Below the pieces are notes generated by a model. It had not been told where the DNA came from, did no database searches, and saw only the letters and a list, made by a program, of their open reading frames with translations. Below, one piece after another: positions 34,801 through 47,129 of a DNA stretch of 64,000 nt. This DNA comes from Eucommia ulmoides (taxonomy: Eukaryota > Streptophyta > Magnoliopsida > Garryales > Eucommiaceae). Each line of letters begins with the position of its first letter. The stretch's first letter is position 1. A program made the translations under genes and the position numbers. Location: assembly GCA_016647705.1 (NCBI GenBank), contig CM028326.1, positions 42,966,285 through 43,030,284 on the forward strand. The letters are read 5' to 3'.

Positions 34801-35148
34801 TAAGTGATTGAGGCAGCAATTGATCAATCATAAAATGACTTCAAGTTGTCTGCACAATGATTATTGAAGGTTGAGCAATTGATTATTAAAGGCTTAAAAT
34901 TCTAAGTAGTAGGTTGAAGGCTTCGAGTTCTAAATAGTAGGTTGAAGGCTGAGTGATTTATCGAAGGCTGGTGAGTGGAGGAGCGATTGATCGAAGGCAA
35001 AGTGCAAAGGAGCGCTGTTGCGAAGAGAGTTGCTGTGAAGATGGCTGATGCGAAGGGAATAGTGCAAAGGTAGATAGATATGTGGGATTCGGAGAGATTT
35101 GGGGAAAATTGGGCGCGATTGTTAGGGATATGGATTGTGATCAGAGTG
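31801..35148 (+). other. Gene-free AT-rich region with diverged local repeats
   Basis: No recognisable coding family. Three diverged copies of a segment with GAAGTGACA(C/A)A, a CATCTC/TATCTC word, then GGACAAATAAATAAATTAG and AAGACAAATAAATAA occur at about 32040-32160, 33290-33400 and 33480-33560. Two small minus-strand frames (33005-33265 and 34242-34463) have no family motif. 34660-35130 is GA-rich with repeated GAAGGCTGAG / GATCGAAGGC words that recur at 39860-40400. Confidence 0.4.
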
Positions 35149-36721
35149 AAAAGTGTAATTTTGTTATCAAGATTCTCTCTACGTAATTAATTATGAAATC
35201 CCATCATTTAATTAGGATTAAATATATGGTTTTTTTAGTGTAATTTATGTATTTATCTATTTAGATAACAAAATAAAAAAATTGCAAAAGTTATATATTT
35301 ACATAACTAGTGTGTATGGAAATAGAATTAATCATTTCAATAATTAAAAAACAGTCAATCATCTATCTAATATAATTACGAAATAATACTATGACCATTC
35401 ATAAAGAAAGTTTAGTAAATAATATATACATACCACATGAGAAGGGACATTCTTTCTTTCCTTTCTTTTTCCTTTTGTAATTTGCTTCTTTATTTTGCAT
35501 GACCAAATGTTTATCCTTATAAGAATGAAATGCATAACCACAAATAGTTAAAAGAAGATCTAAAGCAATCAAAATTTATAACTTATTAAAGTAGTAGAAC
35601 TACATTTCCAACTTATATCACACAAATTTGAAGGGAAAATGTCCTTTTAACCCTTCTACTTTATCTTAATATTGACTAACCACATCTCCTAGATTTCACA
35701 TGCTTAACAACTCATATCCCTAACAATCAGAAGAGATGTTATGTTGAGCTTGCACTTAAACATATTCATTTATCACCTTGGGTATAAAATGTAGGTTTTA
35801 AAATTAGAATGGGGTTAAGTAATAGTAAGGTAAAAGTAAGAGAGGTTAAAGGTGATTAATCCTTTTATGAACTTGTTCAGATGATTCTACTAAGAATAAA
35901 TACCCACTTCCAGGGCATGCATGATTTAAAGGATTTTGACGATTGAATCTTTCTATTGTGAAGAAATTGCGAAACAAGTGTAATTTTGTTATCAAGATTC
36001 TCTCTATATAATTAATTATGAATAATTTTTTTGGTACCAATAATCAACTTTATAAAATTAGGATTTTAATAAAATTAATTTTAATTAGGATTAAATATAT
36101 TATTTTTTTTAGTGTAATTCAGGTCTTTATTTGTTGTAGATAACATATAAAAAAATCGCAAAGTATAATAATGACATAAACATGGTGTATGTAAATACAA
36201 TTAACCAATCATTAAAAAATAGTCAATCATCTATCTAATAGAATTATGAAATAATACCATGATCATTCATAAAGAAATTTTAATAAATAACGCATACATA
36301 CCATATTAGAAGGGACATTCTCGTTTCTTTTTCATTTTCCTTTGTAGTTTGCTTCTTTATTTTGTATGGCCAAATGTTTATCCTTATAAGAATGAAATGC
36401 ATAACCACAAATAGTTAAAAGAAGATCCAAAACAATCAAAATTTATAATGTATTAAAGTAGTAGAACTACATTACCAACTTATATCACACAAATTTCAAG
36501 GGAAAAATCCTTTTAACCCTTCTACTTTATCTTAATATGAACTATCCACATTCTCTAGATTTCACATGCTTAACAACTCATCCAATTTTACAAAATTAAA
36601 AAAGAAGATGTTATGTTGAGCTTACACTTAAACATATTAATTTCTCACCTTAATATGAAGATGTAAAATTAGATTGAGGCTAAGTGGTAGTAATGTAAAA
36701 GTAATAGGGGGTAAAGGTGAT
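35149..36721 (+). repeat. Tandem segmental duplication of about 0.75 kb
   Basis: 35149-35857 recurs as 35977-36721 with many small changes. Both copies share TGTAATTTTGTTATCAAGATT, AGTCAATCATCTATCTAATA, GCCAAATGTTTATCC or a one-base variant, GAATGAAATGCATAACCACA and CTTTTAACCCTTCTACTTTA, in the same order. About 120 unique bases separate them. No coding frame is conserved between the copies. Confidence 0.9.
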
Positions 36722-37501
36722 TTGCCCAAAATCAAATAAAAATGAACAATAATTAATGGTAAGGCAAATATACCACGTCAATAGAAAGATTTAAAACAAT
36801 AAAAAAATAAATTACTCAACAAAATTATAATATCTTTACTCTTGAAATACACATTGCATTGTATTCTTGTTCAGTGTGAACTTTAACTTGGACATTTCTT
36901 TGTTGAAAAAATACAACCAGTTAAAATTTATGTTTATAAATATAAAATAATAATATTAAAATTAAATGGTTAAACGGATTATTTTCAATAAAGAATGATT
37001 CGACCAAACTGTTTCATGCAATTCGATAGTTTGCTGCAAGAAAATACAAAAACAATTATCAAGACTCACTATTAAAGAAAAATTAATAAAATATAAAACT
37101 TAAGATATAATAAAATTTAAATTTCCGTAAAGAATTATTTTATCCATTGGCAGTAGTTAATAACCCACAAAAATAGAACGAAAATAATAATATTTGATCA
37201 AATTAGTGAATAAAGATCTACCTAATTTACAAAAAACAAATATTATCAAGGCTAATTTTTTAAAGTCCGGCTTAGAAAAATCGAAGTCGATCGAAGGCCA
37301 AGCGATTGTAAAATGTACCTGATTGATCAAGAAATAATGGTGTTGATTTCCTCTACCAAGAATACTCTTCGAAAAATTCAACGGATTTGAAAGAAGAAAA
37401 ACATTCAGAGTGCATTCTCGAACAATTTAGGAAATTAAGGACTGCATGTATCATTTGAGTGAATGAAATGATTTTCTCTGTGTCCATACTCATAAAATAT
37501 A

Positions 37502-37564
<63 letters not shown>

Positions 37565-38350
37565 ATGTGTGTTGCAATTAGTCATTAGTATATTATTTGT
37601 TCCATTGGTCACATTTTAAACCAAGTATCCTATGATTCATGTTCATAAAAACTCAAATAACCAATAGCTAATTAACAACTTATATTCTTACTTTAGATGC
37701 TTCACTTTCATACAGTGTTGTGTTCTATTAGTGTACTTCATAAATTTTGGGGCATTTTATGCAAATGATCTACCCACATACACACATGAAGATATGCTGA
37801 TAATCTACCCGCATACACACGTGAAAGACCTCAACAACAATTGATTATCATGATATCTCAAATCAGAAACCTACAAATATTACATATATATTGAATGTAT
37901 GCCACATATGTGAAATTACAAATCAAAAGACTAAATTTTTTAATTATTGAAAATGCAACTTCAAACTTTAGGTGATGGTGCTATTCATGGCTGATGCATA
38001 CAAAATTAGAAAAAAATAGAAAAAATGTTACCTGATAGAATTCCATATCATGAAGTAAAGTGTGAAGAAGAGTTTAGGCAAGCTTAGATGACATGCACTC
38101 CAAATTTTCAGTTGTCTCCTCCACTTCTCGATGCACATACGAACAAATAACTGCCCACTTCTATCATTGAATTCTTTATTGCTAGCACTTCAAGAAATTT
38201 CGATCATCTAATCTAATGGATCTGTTGAATAGGAAAAATAATAATATATAAACTTCTTCAAAAAAATTAACCCTAAATTCTCACATCCATCCGAACTATT
38301 TTCAATAAAAAAGCAAAAATAGAATTCAAACAGGGACTCAGTTCTACAGA
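36722..38350 (+). other. Intergenic, AT-rich
   Basis: No gene recognised. It holds a (TA)n tract and a short duplication of GATAATCTACCCGCATACAC-like sequence (about 37762-37824). Confidence 0.4.
37506..37562 (+). repeat. (TA)n microsatellite
   Basis: Roughly 27 uninterrupted TA units. Confidence 0.97.
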
Positions 38351-38675
38351 AATTTGAGAACAATTCAGAAATGTTTGTTCTCAAATATGGTAGTAGAACT
38401 GAAACAGAAACAAAATTCAAATCTGGGACATGACAAATCACAAAAACATATGGATTTGACATGAAAATGATCTACCAGCACACATAAAATTAGGGATAAC
38501 ATTCTCTAAGAAAAATTGATGTAGACTCAAATCGCAGTAGAACAGAAACAAAAACAAAAATTTGAGAACAATTCAAAAATGTTTGTTATCAAATATGGCA
38601 ACAGAACAGAAACAAAATTCAAATTTGGGATATGAAAAATCACAAAAACAAATGGATTTGACATAAAATTAGGGA
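38350..38675 (+). repeat. Direct repeat pair, about 205-base spacing
   Basis: The block TTTGAGAACAATTCAGAAATG through GGATTTGACAT (38350-38462) recurs at about 38559-38663, with CAGAACAGAAACAAAATTCAAA and CACAAAAACAAATGG variants. Confidence 0.85.
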
Positions 38676-39411
38676 TTATGTTTCACATAAAAACATAAAA
38701 TTAGGGATTACGTTTCATATTGACATTATTAGGGATGTTGTTTCACATTGACATTATTAGCTAAATTTCATAAAATTAGGGATTTTGTTTCAAACATAGA
38801 AAACTCTAATCTAAGTATTTTAAACTGATGCTATTAGTTCTAATAAGTTTAATCATACCATACAATAGTTTCAACATTTGGAATTAGTTAACCCCTAAAC
38901 AGAACAAACCCTATATTTCATACAACATTCTCTACAAAAAACTGATGTAGACTTCCATAGCTAAAAAAACATAGCAAAACATAAACAAAAGCATTCCCAG
39001 TGCATTTACATACTCACTTAACAACATTGAGCATGGAAAAATCAACTACCTTAACATAGAATCTGTAAAGAACCAAACTAAAACAAAAACAAATTTTAGA
39101 ACGATAAATAAATTTCTTAAACAATTAAAGAAATCAGGACTGATGAAATTGCAAAATATCACTTCATCACTGATGTTTTCACCTTCCAATAATTTCTTGG
39201 GGTCCAAAAATAAGATAACATTGTTGCCATTAATTAAAATTAGCATGAATAAAAAGCAAAATAGTTATTCATAAGAACTAAAACAAAATACCTAAGAAAT
39301 CTGGAATAGAATTAGGACTTTCTAGAAAACAAATGCTCAACATCTTCTTCAAATTCATCTGTCATTCTTCACAAATCTGGTTATAGAAACAAACATAACG
39401 ATTAGTAAGAT
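38676..39411 (+). other. AT-rich, no gene recognised
   Basis: Contains several copies of the word AAAATTAGGGATTA / TAGGGATGTTGTTTCACATT (38658-38790), otherwise featureless. Confidence 0.4.
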
Positions 39412-39833
39412 ATCTATTTGAGTAAAATCTTCAAAAATTACTAAGAAAAACAACAGCAGAAGAAACAACCCTAGATTTATCGATAAGCAAATCTGAGGCT
39501 CTAACGAGGGACTCTAATTAGAGGTTTCGTATATTATATGGCATAAAATCATAACCGAAATCCACAAAGAAAATGTGAATTGAAGCTAAGGGAAGAGAGA
39601 AACGAGTGACGCTGGCGATGTGATCTATTTGAGTAAAACCTTCAAAAATTACTGAAAAAAACAACAACAAAAAAAGCAACCCTAGATTCTTCGATAAGAA
39701 AATCTGAGGCTCCAGCGAGGGATTTTAATTAGATGTTTCGTACATTCTAAGGCATAAAATCACAATCGAAATCAACAAAGAAAATGTGAATTGAAGCCAG
39801 AGGAAAAGAAAAATGAGTGACGCTAGTGATGTG
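39412..39833 (+). repeat. Head-to-tail tandem duplication of a 211-bp unit
   Basis: 39412-39622 and 39623-39833 are adjacent copies of equal length. Both start ATCTATTTGAGTAAAA and end GAGTGACGCTNGNGATGTG, with about a dozen or more scattered substitutions and no net length change. Confidence 0.95.
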
Positions 39834-41160
39834 ACGTACCATCGTCACATCCAAGAATGACCGCTAAGGCTAACAGCGAATCGAAGGCTGAGCATCGCTA
39901 AGATGAGCTAAGGCTGGTATGAAGAGGATTGAAGGAATGGTGATGGAAATTGATCTCCGATTGCGATGGAACGGGATGGCGATGATGGCAAATAGAACGG
40001 GATGGTAATAAAATGGGATGGGGATGGCGATGACGGAGGGATAAGAGTTAAATTCTTGATCTAGACCTGTGATAATCTGAGAAAATCGAAGGTAAAAATG
40101 TATCTGAAGGCAAAGATTGGTCGAGGCGACGATGACGACGATAACCGTAGCGGATGCGATGACGATTGATCGAGGCAACGACAATGGCGACAGTCGACCG
40201 TGGAGGTTTTGTCGGTAGCGATGGAGATGGAAAGAGCAACGACAACAACTTGCGATAGAACGGTGATAGATTGGGAATGGATATGAAGACGAAAGGATGT
40301 AGAGGTCAAGCTTTGGGAATGGAGATGGCGATAAGATTGAGAGAGCAATTAGGCCAGTGACAATTTTGGCGGGATTGTGAGAGATTTGGGGGTTAATTTG
40401 TAGATAGGGAAACTCTGGACTGTTGTGACTTGCGAGAGACTTTAAAATAATATTTAATCTCAACCGTATGATCAAAACGATCCAACGGTAAAAAATGATC
40501 AAAATATCTCAGCCCTTAATTTAATCTAATCTAAGGGCTAAAAATATCTTTTGATATTATTCGATGTCAACCGTTGGATATCGATCCAACGATTCAAAAT
40601 GTCTCTAATATAAATGTCTCCAGGTATAAACTCAGCCATACGATATTCAATCCAACGGCTCCAAATGTCTCAAAATGTAAATATGTTGTGATTTATAAAT
40701 ATATATATAATACATATTTTTGTTTTTTGCAATTCAAAAATATTTTTAATATTATAATTTGTTTCAAAAATATTTTTATTATAATTTTAAGGATTTTAAG
40801 TTTGAAGTTGGTGTTTACCTGAAATGTGAAATTTGAGAATTAATATATTGGTCCTCAATGTTATGTTTTTGTTTTAATTAGGTATGATTAGTATCGATGT
40901 TAACAAGGTGGACCAAAAACATGGCTATCCATATTTTTTCAGGGGCCCAGATAACCTTTTAAATTTCAAGGTCCATTCAAACTCACACCCTAAACATAAA
41001 TGAACTAATGGTATATTTCGTTTAATATATGAATATGAATAATATCGAATAGAAAAAAATTAATGCATGAATCAAATAGGATTACTAACGTAATTACTTT
41101 TTTATTTTGTTATTTGATGGCCGAATTGGATTGCATATGTAACATTTAAAATCAAATGAG
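39834..41160 (+). other. Low-complexity GA/GAT-rich tract and intergenic sequence
   Basis: 39860-40400 is a purine-rich stretch of GGCGATGANG, GAAGGC and GATCGA words. The open frames on its opposite strand reflect that composition and are not believable genes. 40440-40690 has several CAACGG / CCGTTGGAT words in both orientations, suggesting a decayed foldback element. No coding gene is recognised. Confidence 0.4.
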
Positions 41161-44100
41161 AAGTACAAAGAAATAATCAATTTTTCTAAATCAATTATTA
41201 TCTTGTTACGCAGTGAAAACGTGTTTAATTCTAAATGCACACCCAAACACAATATAAAGAAATAATCAAAGCAGCACATAAGAATTTATCTTGGTTCGAC
41301 AATGGTTGCAGAATATTACGTCGCTACTTTCATCGCAAGTGTACGGGTCAAGTTTTATAGAATAGTGAATGAGAAGGGTTGTTGTATCCACAGGGATTGG
41401 ATTAAATTGTCGTTAAGTACCGCGATTTTCATAACCGAATTTTATTTAGGCGATTAAATTTAGATTTTTGTTTTTAATATAAACTAAATTAAACTAAACT
41501 AATTAAATTATAATACTAAGTATACTATATGGGAATGGATTATTTAGGGATTAACTTCGTTTCCTTATACGTGTTCGATTCAATCTAGTTTACATTAACG
41601 ACATTTAAATCTATCCGACAATCTAGGTATCGAAAACTCACTCACTACCTCTCTCGAGTGTAAAGTAAATGAATATGCGACTTTGCGTCAACGCCGAAGT
41701 CCCCTTCTAGTGTCTATACGACACTTGGTCACATGAGTCTCGCCCCAACCTCACGGATTGCACACTTTCTAATACCCTCCCAGGTCATTAGATCGTCACT
41801 TTTTGTTTAAACCCTAGTCCGAATCCAGGGTTACCTCTCCCAAGTGTCAAACCCCGTATTCTCAAACCAACTAATATATCATAACAAGCATATAATGGAA
41901 GTAATAAAATGGTAGACACAATCAGATAAAGATAAACAACCATTAACGAAACACGATTTACTCAAACAACGTTTTCATAAACTATATCAATCCCTAGACA
42001 ATAGATATTTAGCTACTCATGATCTTAACCAAATATTCATTCAAATAAGAGATTAATATCATCATTAAATATACAAAACTTAAGAACAAAGAGAGAAACA
42101 AAGAATGGAAAGCAGATATGTGAAGTGAAGTGTTCTATTTTTGCAAAAACCGCTCCGAAATTGTTTCCTCTTCCTCGATTGATGATCTCCTCTTTGGTTC
42201 TTGACCTTGAGCTCTCAAAATATCCTAAAAACACTCCAAATCGAAAAGGGAACAAAGGGGAACAAAACAAATTTCTAGAAAAATACCCTAAAAACACTTT
42301 ACAGCAAGGGGTTCACCGTTACAGTGGTAGGGATGTCGGTAGGCTCACCGCTGTAGTGGTGGGAAGTTAGTGGGATTCTACCTTTTCACCGCTGCAGTGG
42401 TAGATAGGCAGAATGCTTTCTGCATTTTGACCACTACAATGGTGGTTTTCACCCTACAGTAGTGAGGCTGCAGTGCTCTTTTTGCTTGTTTGGCCTTCTT
42501 GCTTGTTTTCCCACCATTTCTCCACCATCTTCCTACCGATTAGCTCGCTTTTAGACCGTTTTCACTCCTAACCCTTGCTTTGAACAAAAACAAATAAAAA
42601 CAAATTAAAACATATTAAAACACTATAATAATACTCGAAAACTATCGAAACTAGTTTGGAAATATATAGATAAATTACACCTATCAGGCAACCTACTTCT
42701 TCTTACATCCAGTCCCTCAAGCTCCACGAGATTTGCAATCCACTAAACCCCTTGATTCCTTTACCAGGTAGGAATGAAACTCTTACAATTCTCGATTCTT
42801 TTCACTGGCTCAAAATCAACCTTTACAGTCTCTTATTCTTTTCATAAGCTAAGAATCAACCTACCACTATATCCTTTTCACAGGTTTAGTACAAACCTTT
42901 ACAATCACACTTAATTCAATTACAGAATTAATCAAAATCTAGTTATTTTCAAGAGAAAAGAATAACCTAATCTTTTTGCAGGACAAATATCAAACTCTAA
43001 TATTTTTTACAGGAAAAAGATCGAAACCCTAGCTACCCTGACTAGATATCGACCCAAACGTGTCTAATCCACTCAAACTTGCAATAAAAAAATATTAAGT
43101 TTCTTTCCACAAAGATCTTTTATCACCTCATTGCAAATATACTCGATTAATTAACCAAATAAATACTACGTGATAGATACAATGTGAGGCAAATAAATTT
43201 GATTGAGTAGCACATAAGAAGTGCGTAATCAGATTATCAATCGAAAATCGTTTAGAAGTTTTTCAGGTCTTAAGTTCAAAAATGATTTTCTAATAACCCT
43301 TAACCAAGCAATGAATAGTTAATAATCGTAAAAAACAAATAAAAAAGTTTGGGAGTATGTCACCGAGATTAAGTGAAGGCTAGAATGAATTCACAATAAG
43401 AACACAAATTGGTGAAGCAAATAACAAGCACTTTAGATCAAGAACTTGAGAGTAATCTCTCGTAGAAATATCAACAATTATCTCTATCTTTGAAAGCTCA
43501 AAACTGATTGTTATTAATATATATAAACTTAATCCCGTAGGTCTCTATGAAAAGACCTAGAACTAGACCTCCAACGACTATTTTTCAAAAGATATATCAT
43601 TAAATGACATCCCAAAATCCCATATATCCTATATATTCAAAATAGATTTGTTTCATTTAAAAATACTCTTGGAAAAACTCATTTTGTTCCCTAAAATGTT
43701 TTCAATTCAAAAGCCATCAAAATAGGAAATATTAAATCAATTTAATTAAAAGAATATTTAATTAAATGGACCAATAAATAAGAATAATTAAATATATCAT
43801 ATATATTTGAAATATACTTCAATCACTCAAAAACATCTCTTGAAATCATAAAAAATGAGCTGATTTGACCAAGAAACCGAATCAGTCAAAATCTTTACTA
43901 GGCATGTTGGTTGACCGCACTACACCATTGATCGACCGACCCTTTCTAATAGCCAGAACTAGCCATTCACTTGCACTAGGTCAGTTGACCAATTGGTTCA
44001 GATGACCCTTATATTTTGTTTTTCAGCCACTGTTTCCATCAATTGACCGAATGGAGCAGTATATCTCCCATTCCATTTTTAAAACACACTATTTTAGTTA

Positions 44101-44544
44101 GTAGATCGACCTTTTTCTTGTTGATCAAATTGACCCAAAAACTCATCATTTTATGCATTAAAATCCATTTTTCACTTAGGTCACTAACAAAAACCATTTC
44201 ACATACTCAGCATATTATAAAACATACTTTAAACACATAAATTAACCACAACATATATAAGATTAATTCATTTTGAAATATCATACGTGATCCTAATTCG
44301 GGTTGCATTAAGTGTATATAAGTAAAGAGTTGTTTTCGCCTAGTTGTCTTCAATGTCTTCAAAACTCTTAACGTCTTCATCATTTCCGTTATGCACCCAC
44401 TAAATTCTATTCAATGATTCATCGTTAACGATTCTTCTTCTTAAAAACATTATGTAGAACTATAAATCTAAAAAAACTCAATAAAAACATTAGTCCCACA
44501 AAAACATCAACATTTAATTGTTTATCCAAATATTGGATTCAACA
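41160..44544 (-). mobile_element. 3' LTR of Sirevirus derivative C4, split by a solo gypsy LTR
   Basis: On the minus strand the LTR begins TGTTGAATCCAATATTTGG at 44544. It continues through the decayed GGTCGACC array (about 43905-44150) and the series of short GGATTAG / CCTGTGAAAA units, reaching about 41160. The last 110 or so bases of the usual LTR end are not recognisable. A family-A solo LTR lies inside at 41303-42686. Confidence 0.82.
41303..42686 (-). mobile_element. Solo LTR, gypsy family A, inserted in the Copia LTR
   Basis: On the minus strand it runs from TGATAGGTGTAATTTATC to ...TGCAACCA (TG..CA). The flanks are GACAA (41298-41302) and GGCAA (42687-42691), a 5-bp duplication with one change. 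The surrounding Copia LTR joins across it: GGTTCGGCAA then GCTACTC/CCTACTT, as in the uninterrupted copy near 54680. It contains the palindrome array CACCGCTGTAGTGGTG etc. at about 42310-42480. Confidence 0.93.
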
Positions 44545-44850
44545 ATCTTTTTATTTTTTTTATTTTTTATGATGACAATTAATTTTGATATTTTCTCACA
44601 AATAATATAACCATGATCCCCTTAAATCTGAGGACGAGTGTTTTCGACTAGTTTAAGCACCATTAATGACAAACATAAACATTAATCAAAATTATTTTCA
44701 ATTTAAGCATAAAATATTATTTCTCCCCCTTTCTAATTATACTCATGAATTTAAGCTAAGAGAACATATAAATAATTTCTCCCCCTTAATATCAAATTCT
44801 CTCCCCTAATAATATTAGAATGAAAATATCAGATTCTCACCCCTTTTATC
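44545..44850 (-). other. Multiple polypurine tracts upstream of the C4 3' LTR
   Basis: On the minus strand four or five purine runs of the AGGGGGAGAAA type appear in about 300 bases: near 44832-44845, 44797-44809, 44777-44789, 44721-44733 and a weaker one near 44627-44634. Multiple polypurine tracts are a described hallmark of Sirevirus elements. Confidence 0.75.
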
Positions 44851-47115
44851 ACATCAAAAAGTGGGATCATGAAGAGAACAATTTTTTAGGATTAATGTGA
44901 ATCATTTTGAGACATCTCATGAGATCATCAAAACATTTCAATGTTGCATGAAATCATATAATTTCAATTAAGTTGCTATGCTTTATTTCATCATACCAAT
45001 TAATGTCTTCCCTTTAGATAGAATAAAAAACATGTAACCTTTAATGCACTAGGACATGAAGCATATCTCAATGATAATTTATAAAACTATCAACATAAAT
45101 CTAATGCCTACTTTAAACATAGATAAATGTATATTTATCTCATAAAATGTCAGATCCCTTCTAGAATAATGATCATTTAAAAAATGGGAGACATTAGATA
45201 TATGCTGGACACTTAATGCCTACAAAGATATCCAGGTATAATAGTATCAACATATTGATATGTCATACATATTTAGATGATCATGCAGATTGTATAAAAA
45301 AGAACTCAATATTAACCATGCAAGTTATATCAAGGTCATGATCAATTTAAATAATATAAATGCATCAATTAAATCATTCTTTTATCATTTGAAAAACTTC
45401 AATATATCAAATAGATCACAATATCATGTTCTATAACAAATCAATATACAATTTTAAGAGGCATAAAAAATCAACTCAACTCAACACTTTTATAAAAAAA
45501 TATATTGCATGAAAAGGAGCACATTGTACAAATGGTCTTGCTAATATGCATATGCAATAATGAGCAAGTCATAAAACCATATTAGTGAGAACAAAATAAT
45601 TTAATTAATTTAAATCGCATAACATATTTCATATAATCAAATACATGATTAATACTCGATATAAGCAAATCATAAAAACATATTATTATACTTTAACTAA
45701 ATGTGAGTCTGAGAATCACATGCAATGTGTCTAAGACAACAAATAAGTACATCATTTAGTATAAGTCTTAGAAACCATACCAACTTACATAATTGGCAAG
45801 TCGGGCACTTCTTTTGTTAACAAATTTAATGAATTTAAACTACAAAGTATTAGGAGTACCTCTGATGTCCTTAGGGACGACTTTGCGTGTTACCTTATTT
45901 GTACCAATGATTGATTTTGGTGAACAATTGTTCTTAGCTATTTGTGTATTCTAAGCCTTTAACCTTTTCCATTTGATTTATTGACATTTTTATTTGCACG
46001 TATCACTTGTGGCTTCTTAGTAATTTCGCATCTTGGCTTTGGTAGATTTTTTCGGGTTAAAAGTGTTGTTTGCGAATACTTGATGACTTCCCATCTTAGA
46101 TTTGGTACATTTTTTCTTTTGGGTCCTTTCGCTCCAGTTCCAATAGTATGTAACTCTGCACAAGATATTGACGTACTGCTATTTGGTATCCATTTCATTT
46201 AGGATCCATTATTTTTGGACATAAACTTAGGGTTTCTGAATGAACATAAAACTTTAAAATACCCAACCCTATTGCAATAATTATATATCCACTTCAATTG
46301 ATTATCTATAATAGATAGCAAGAGAAGTAAAGCATGAAACATTTTTGACAATTAAAAAATTACAATCATCAACTTGTGATGAAGAATAAGATGATGAAAC
46401 ATATCCACTTGCATAAATTGTATTGAAAGATAGAGAACATTTCTTAGAATAACTTACAATAGACTCCAGGAGAAATTTTGATTTTTCAAATTTTTTCTTA
46501 AGTGAATAAAATATTTATTTCAAGATCTGACATTTTCCTAGAAACCACGCCAAAATTATTTTTCAAAACTCTTTACTCATTTTCAATCTATTTAAGTTTT
46601 AAAATAGATTTTTCATGTTTGATTTTTTGAATCTCAAGATTTGATTTTAAAACCTCATTTTCTTTTTCAGAAGCTATAAAAATAGAAATATTTTCTTTTA
46701 AAGAATTTAAATCATTTTTTCAAAAAACCATTTTCATTTTCAAGAAAATCTATTTTAGAGCAAATTATTTGTTTCAAAAATAATATTTGAAAACTCTTAT
46801 ACTCAACAATAGTCATTTAGATGTACTTTAGATTTTCGAACACTATTCTTCTATTTTCAAAAGAATCAATTTCTCTTTTTAAACTTAAGTTTTTTTTAAC
46901 AAAAAGAGGTGTAAAAGCAAGTAATTGTTCTATGATAATATGGACAGTTTCATTATCATCATCTCCATCACTACCACTAATATCACAAGAATCATACATA
47001 ACATTATCATACAAGGATCTATCACCTTCAAGAGAAGATACACAAAAAATATTATCCATGGTGCGTGTCATGTGATCGGTTTAGTTAGGATGTTAAGTTT
47101 ATTGAGCTAAAACTA
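44851..47115 (-). pseudogene. C4 interior: gag spacer with coiled coil and zinc-finger remnant
   Basis: Reading leftwards from the primer site, an acidic segment (47071-46817, SGSDGDDDNETVH) is followed by broken frames rich in Leu/Lys/Glu heptads (about 46780-46480). A knuckle remnant then reads YNYCNRVGYFKVLC near 46290-46240, followed by KGPKRKNVPN at 46115. This order matches the gag C-terminal spacer of Sireviruses, including C2 (LQSTINTLNKQVTDYEFENN, then CF..GHTIRRC, then QVWVPKG). The N-terminal gag part, protease, integrase, reverse transcriptase and RNase H are not visible. C4 therefore looks non-autonomous or heavily deleted. Confidence 0.65.
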
Positions 47116-47127
47116 GTTCTGGTACCA
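47116..47127 (-). other. Primer-binding site (initiator tRNA-Met) of C4
   Basis: The minus strand reads TGGTACCAGAAC two bases after the LTR end GGGTCAACA, matching the C1 site (TGGTACCAGAGT) closely. Confidence 0.85.
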
Positions 47128-47129
47128 AT

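Noticed and set aside
39870..40502. 210-codon open frame on the minus strand
   Set aside because: It is the reverse of a low-complexity GGCGATGANG / GAAGGC tract; residues are repetitive Ser/Ile/Pro/His with no domain, and alternative frames are equally open.
45981..46202. Plus-strand 73-codon frame in C4
   Set aside because: Antisense to the Sirevirus gag-spacer remnant on the minus strand.
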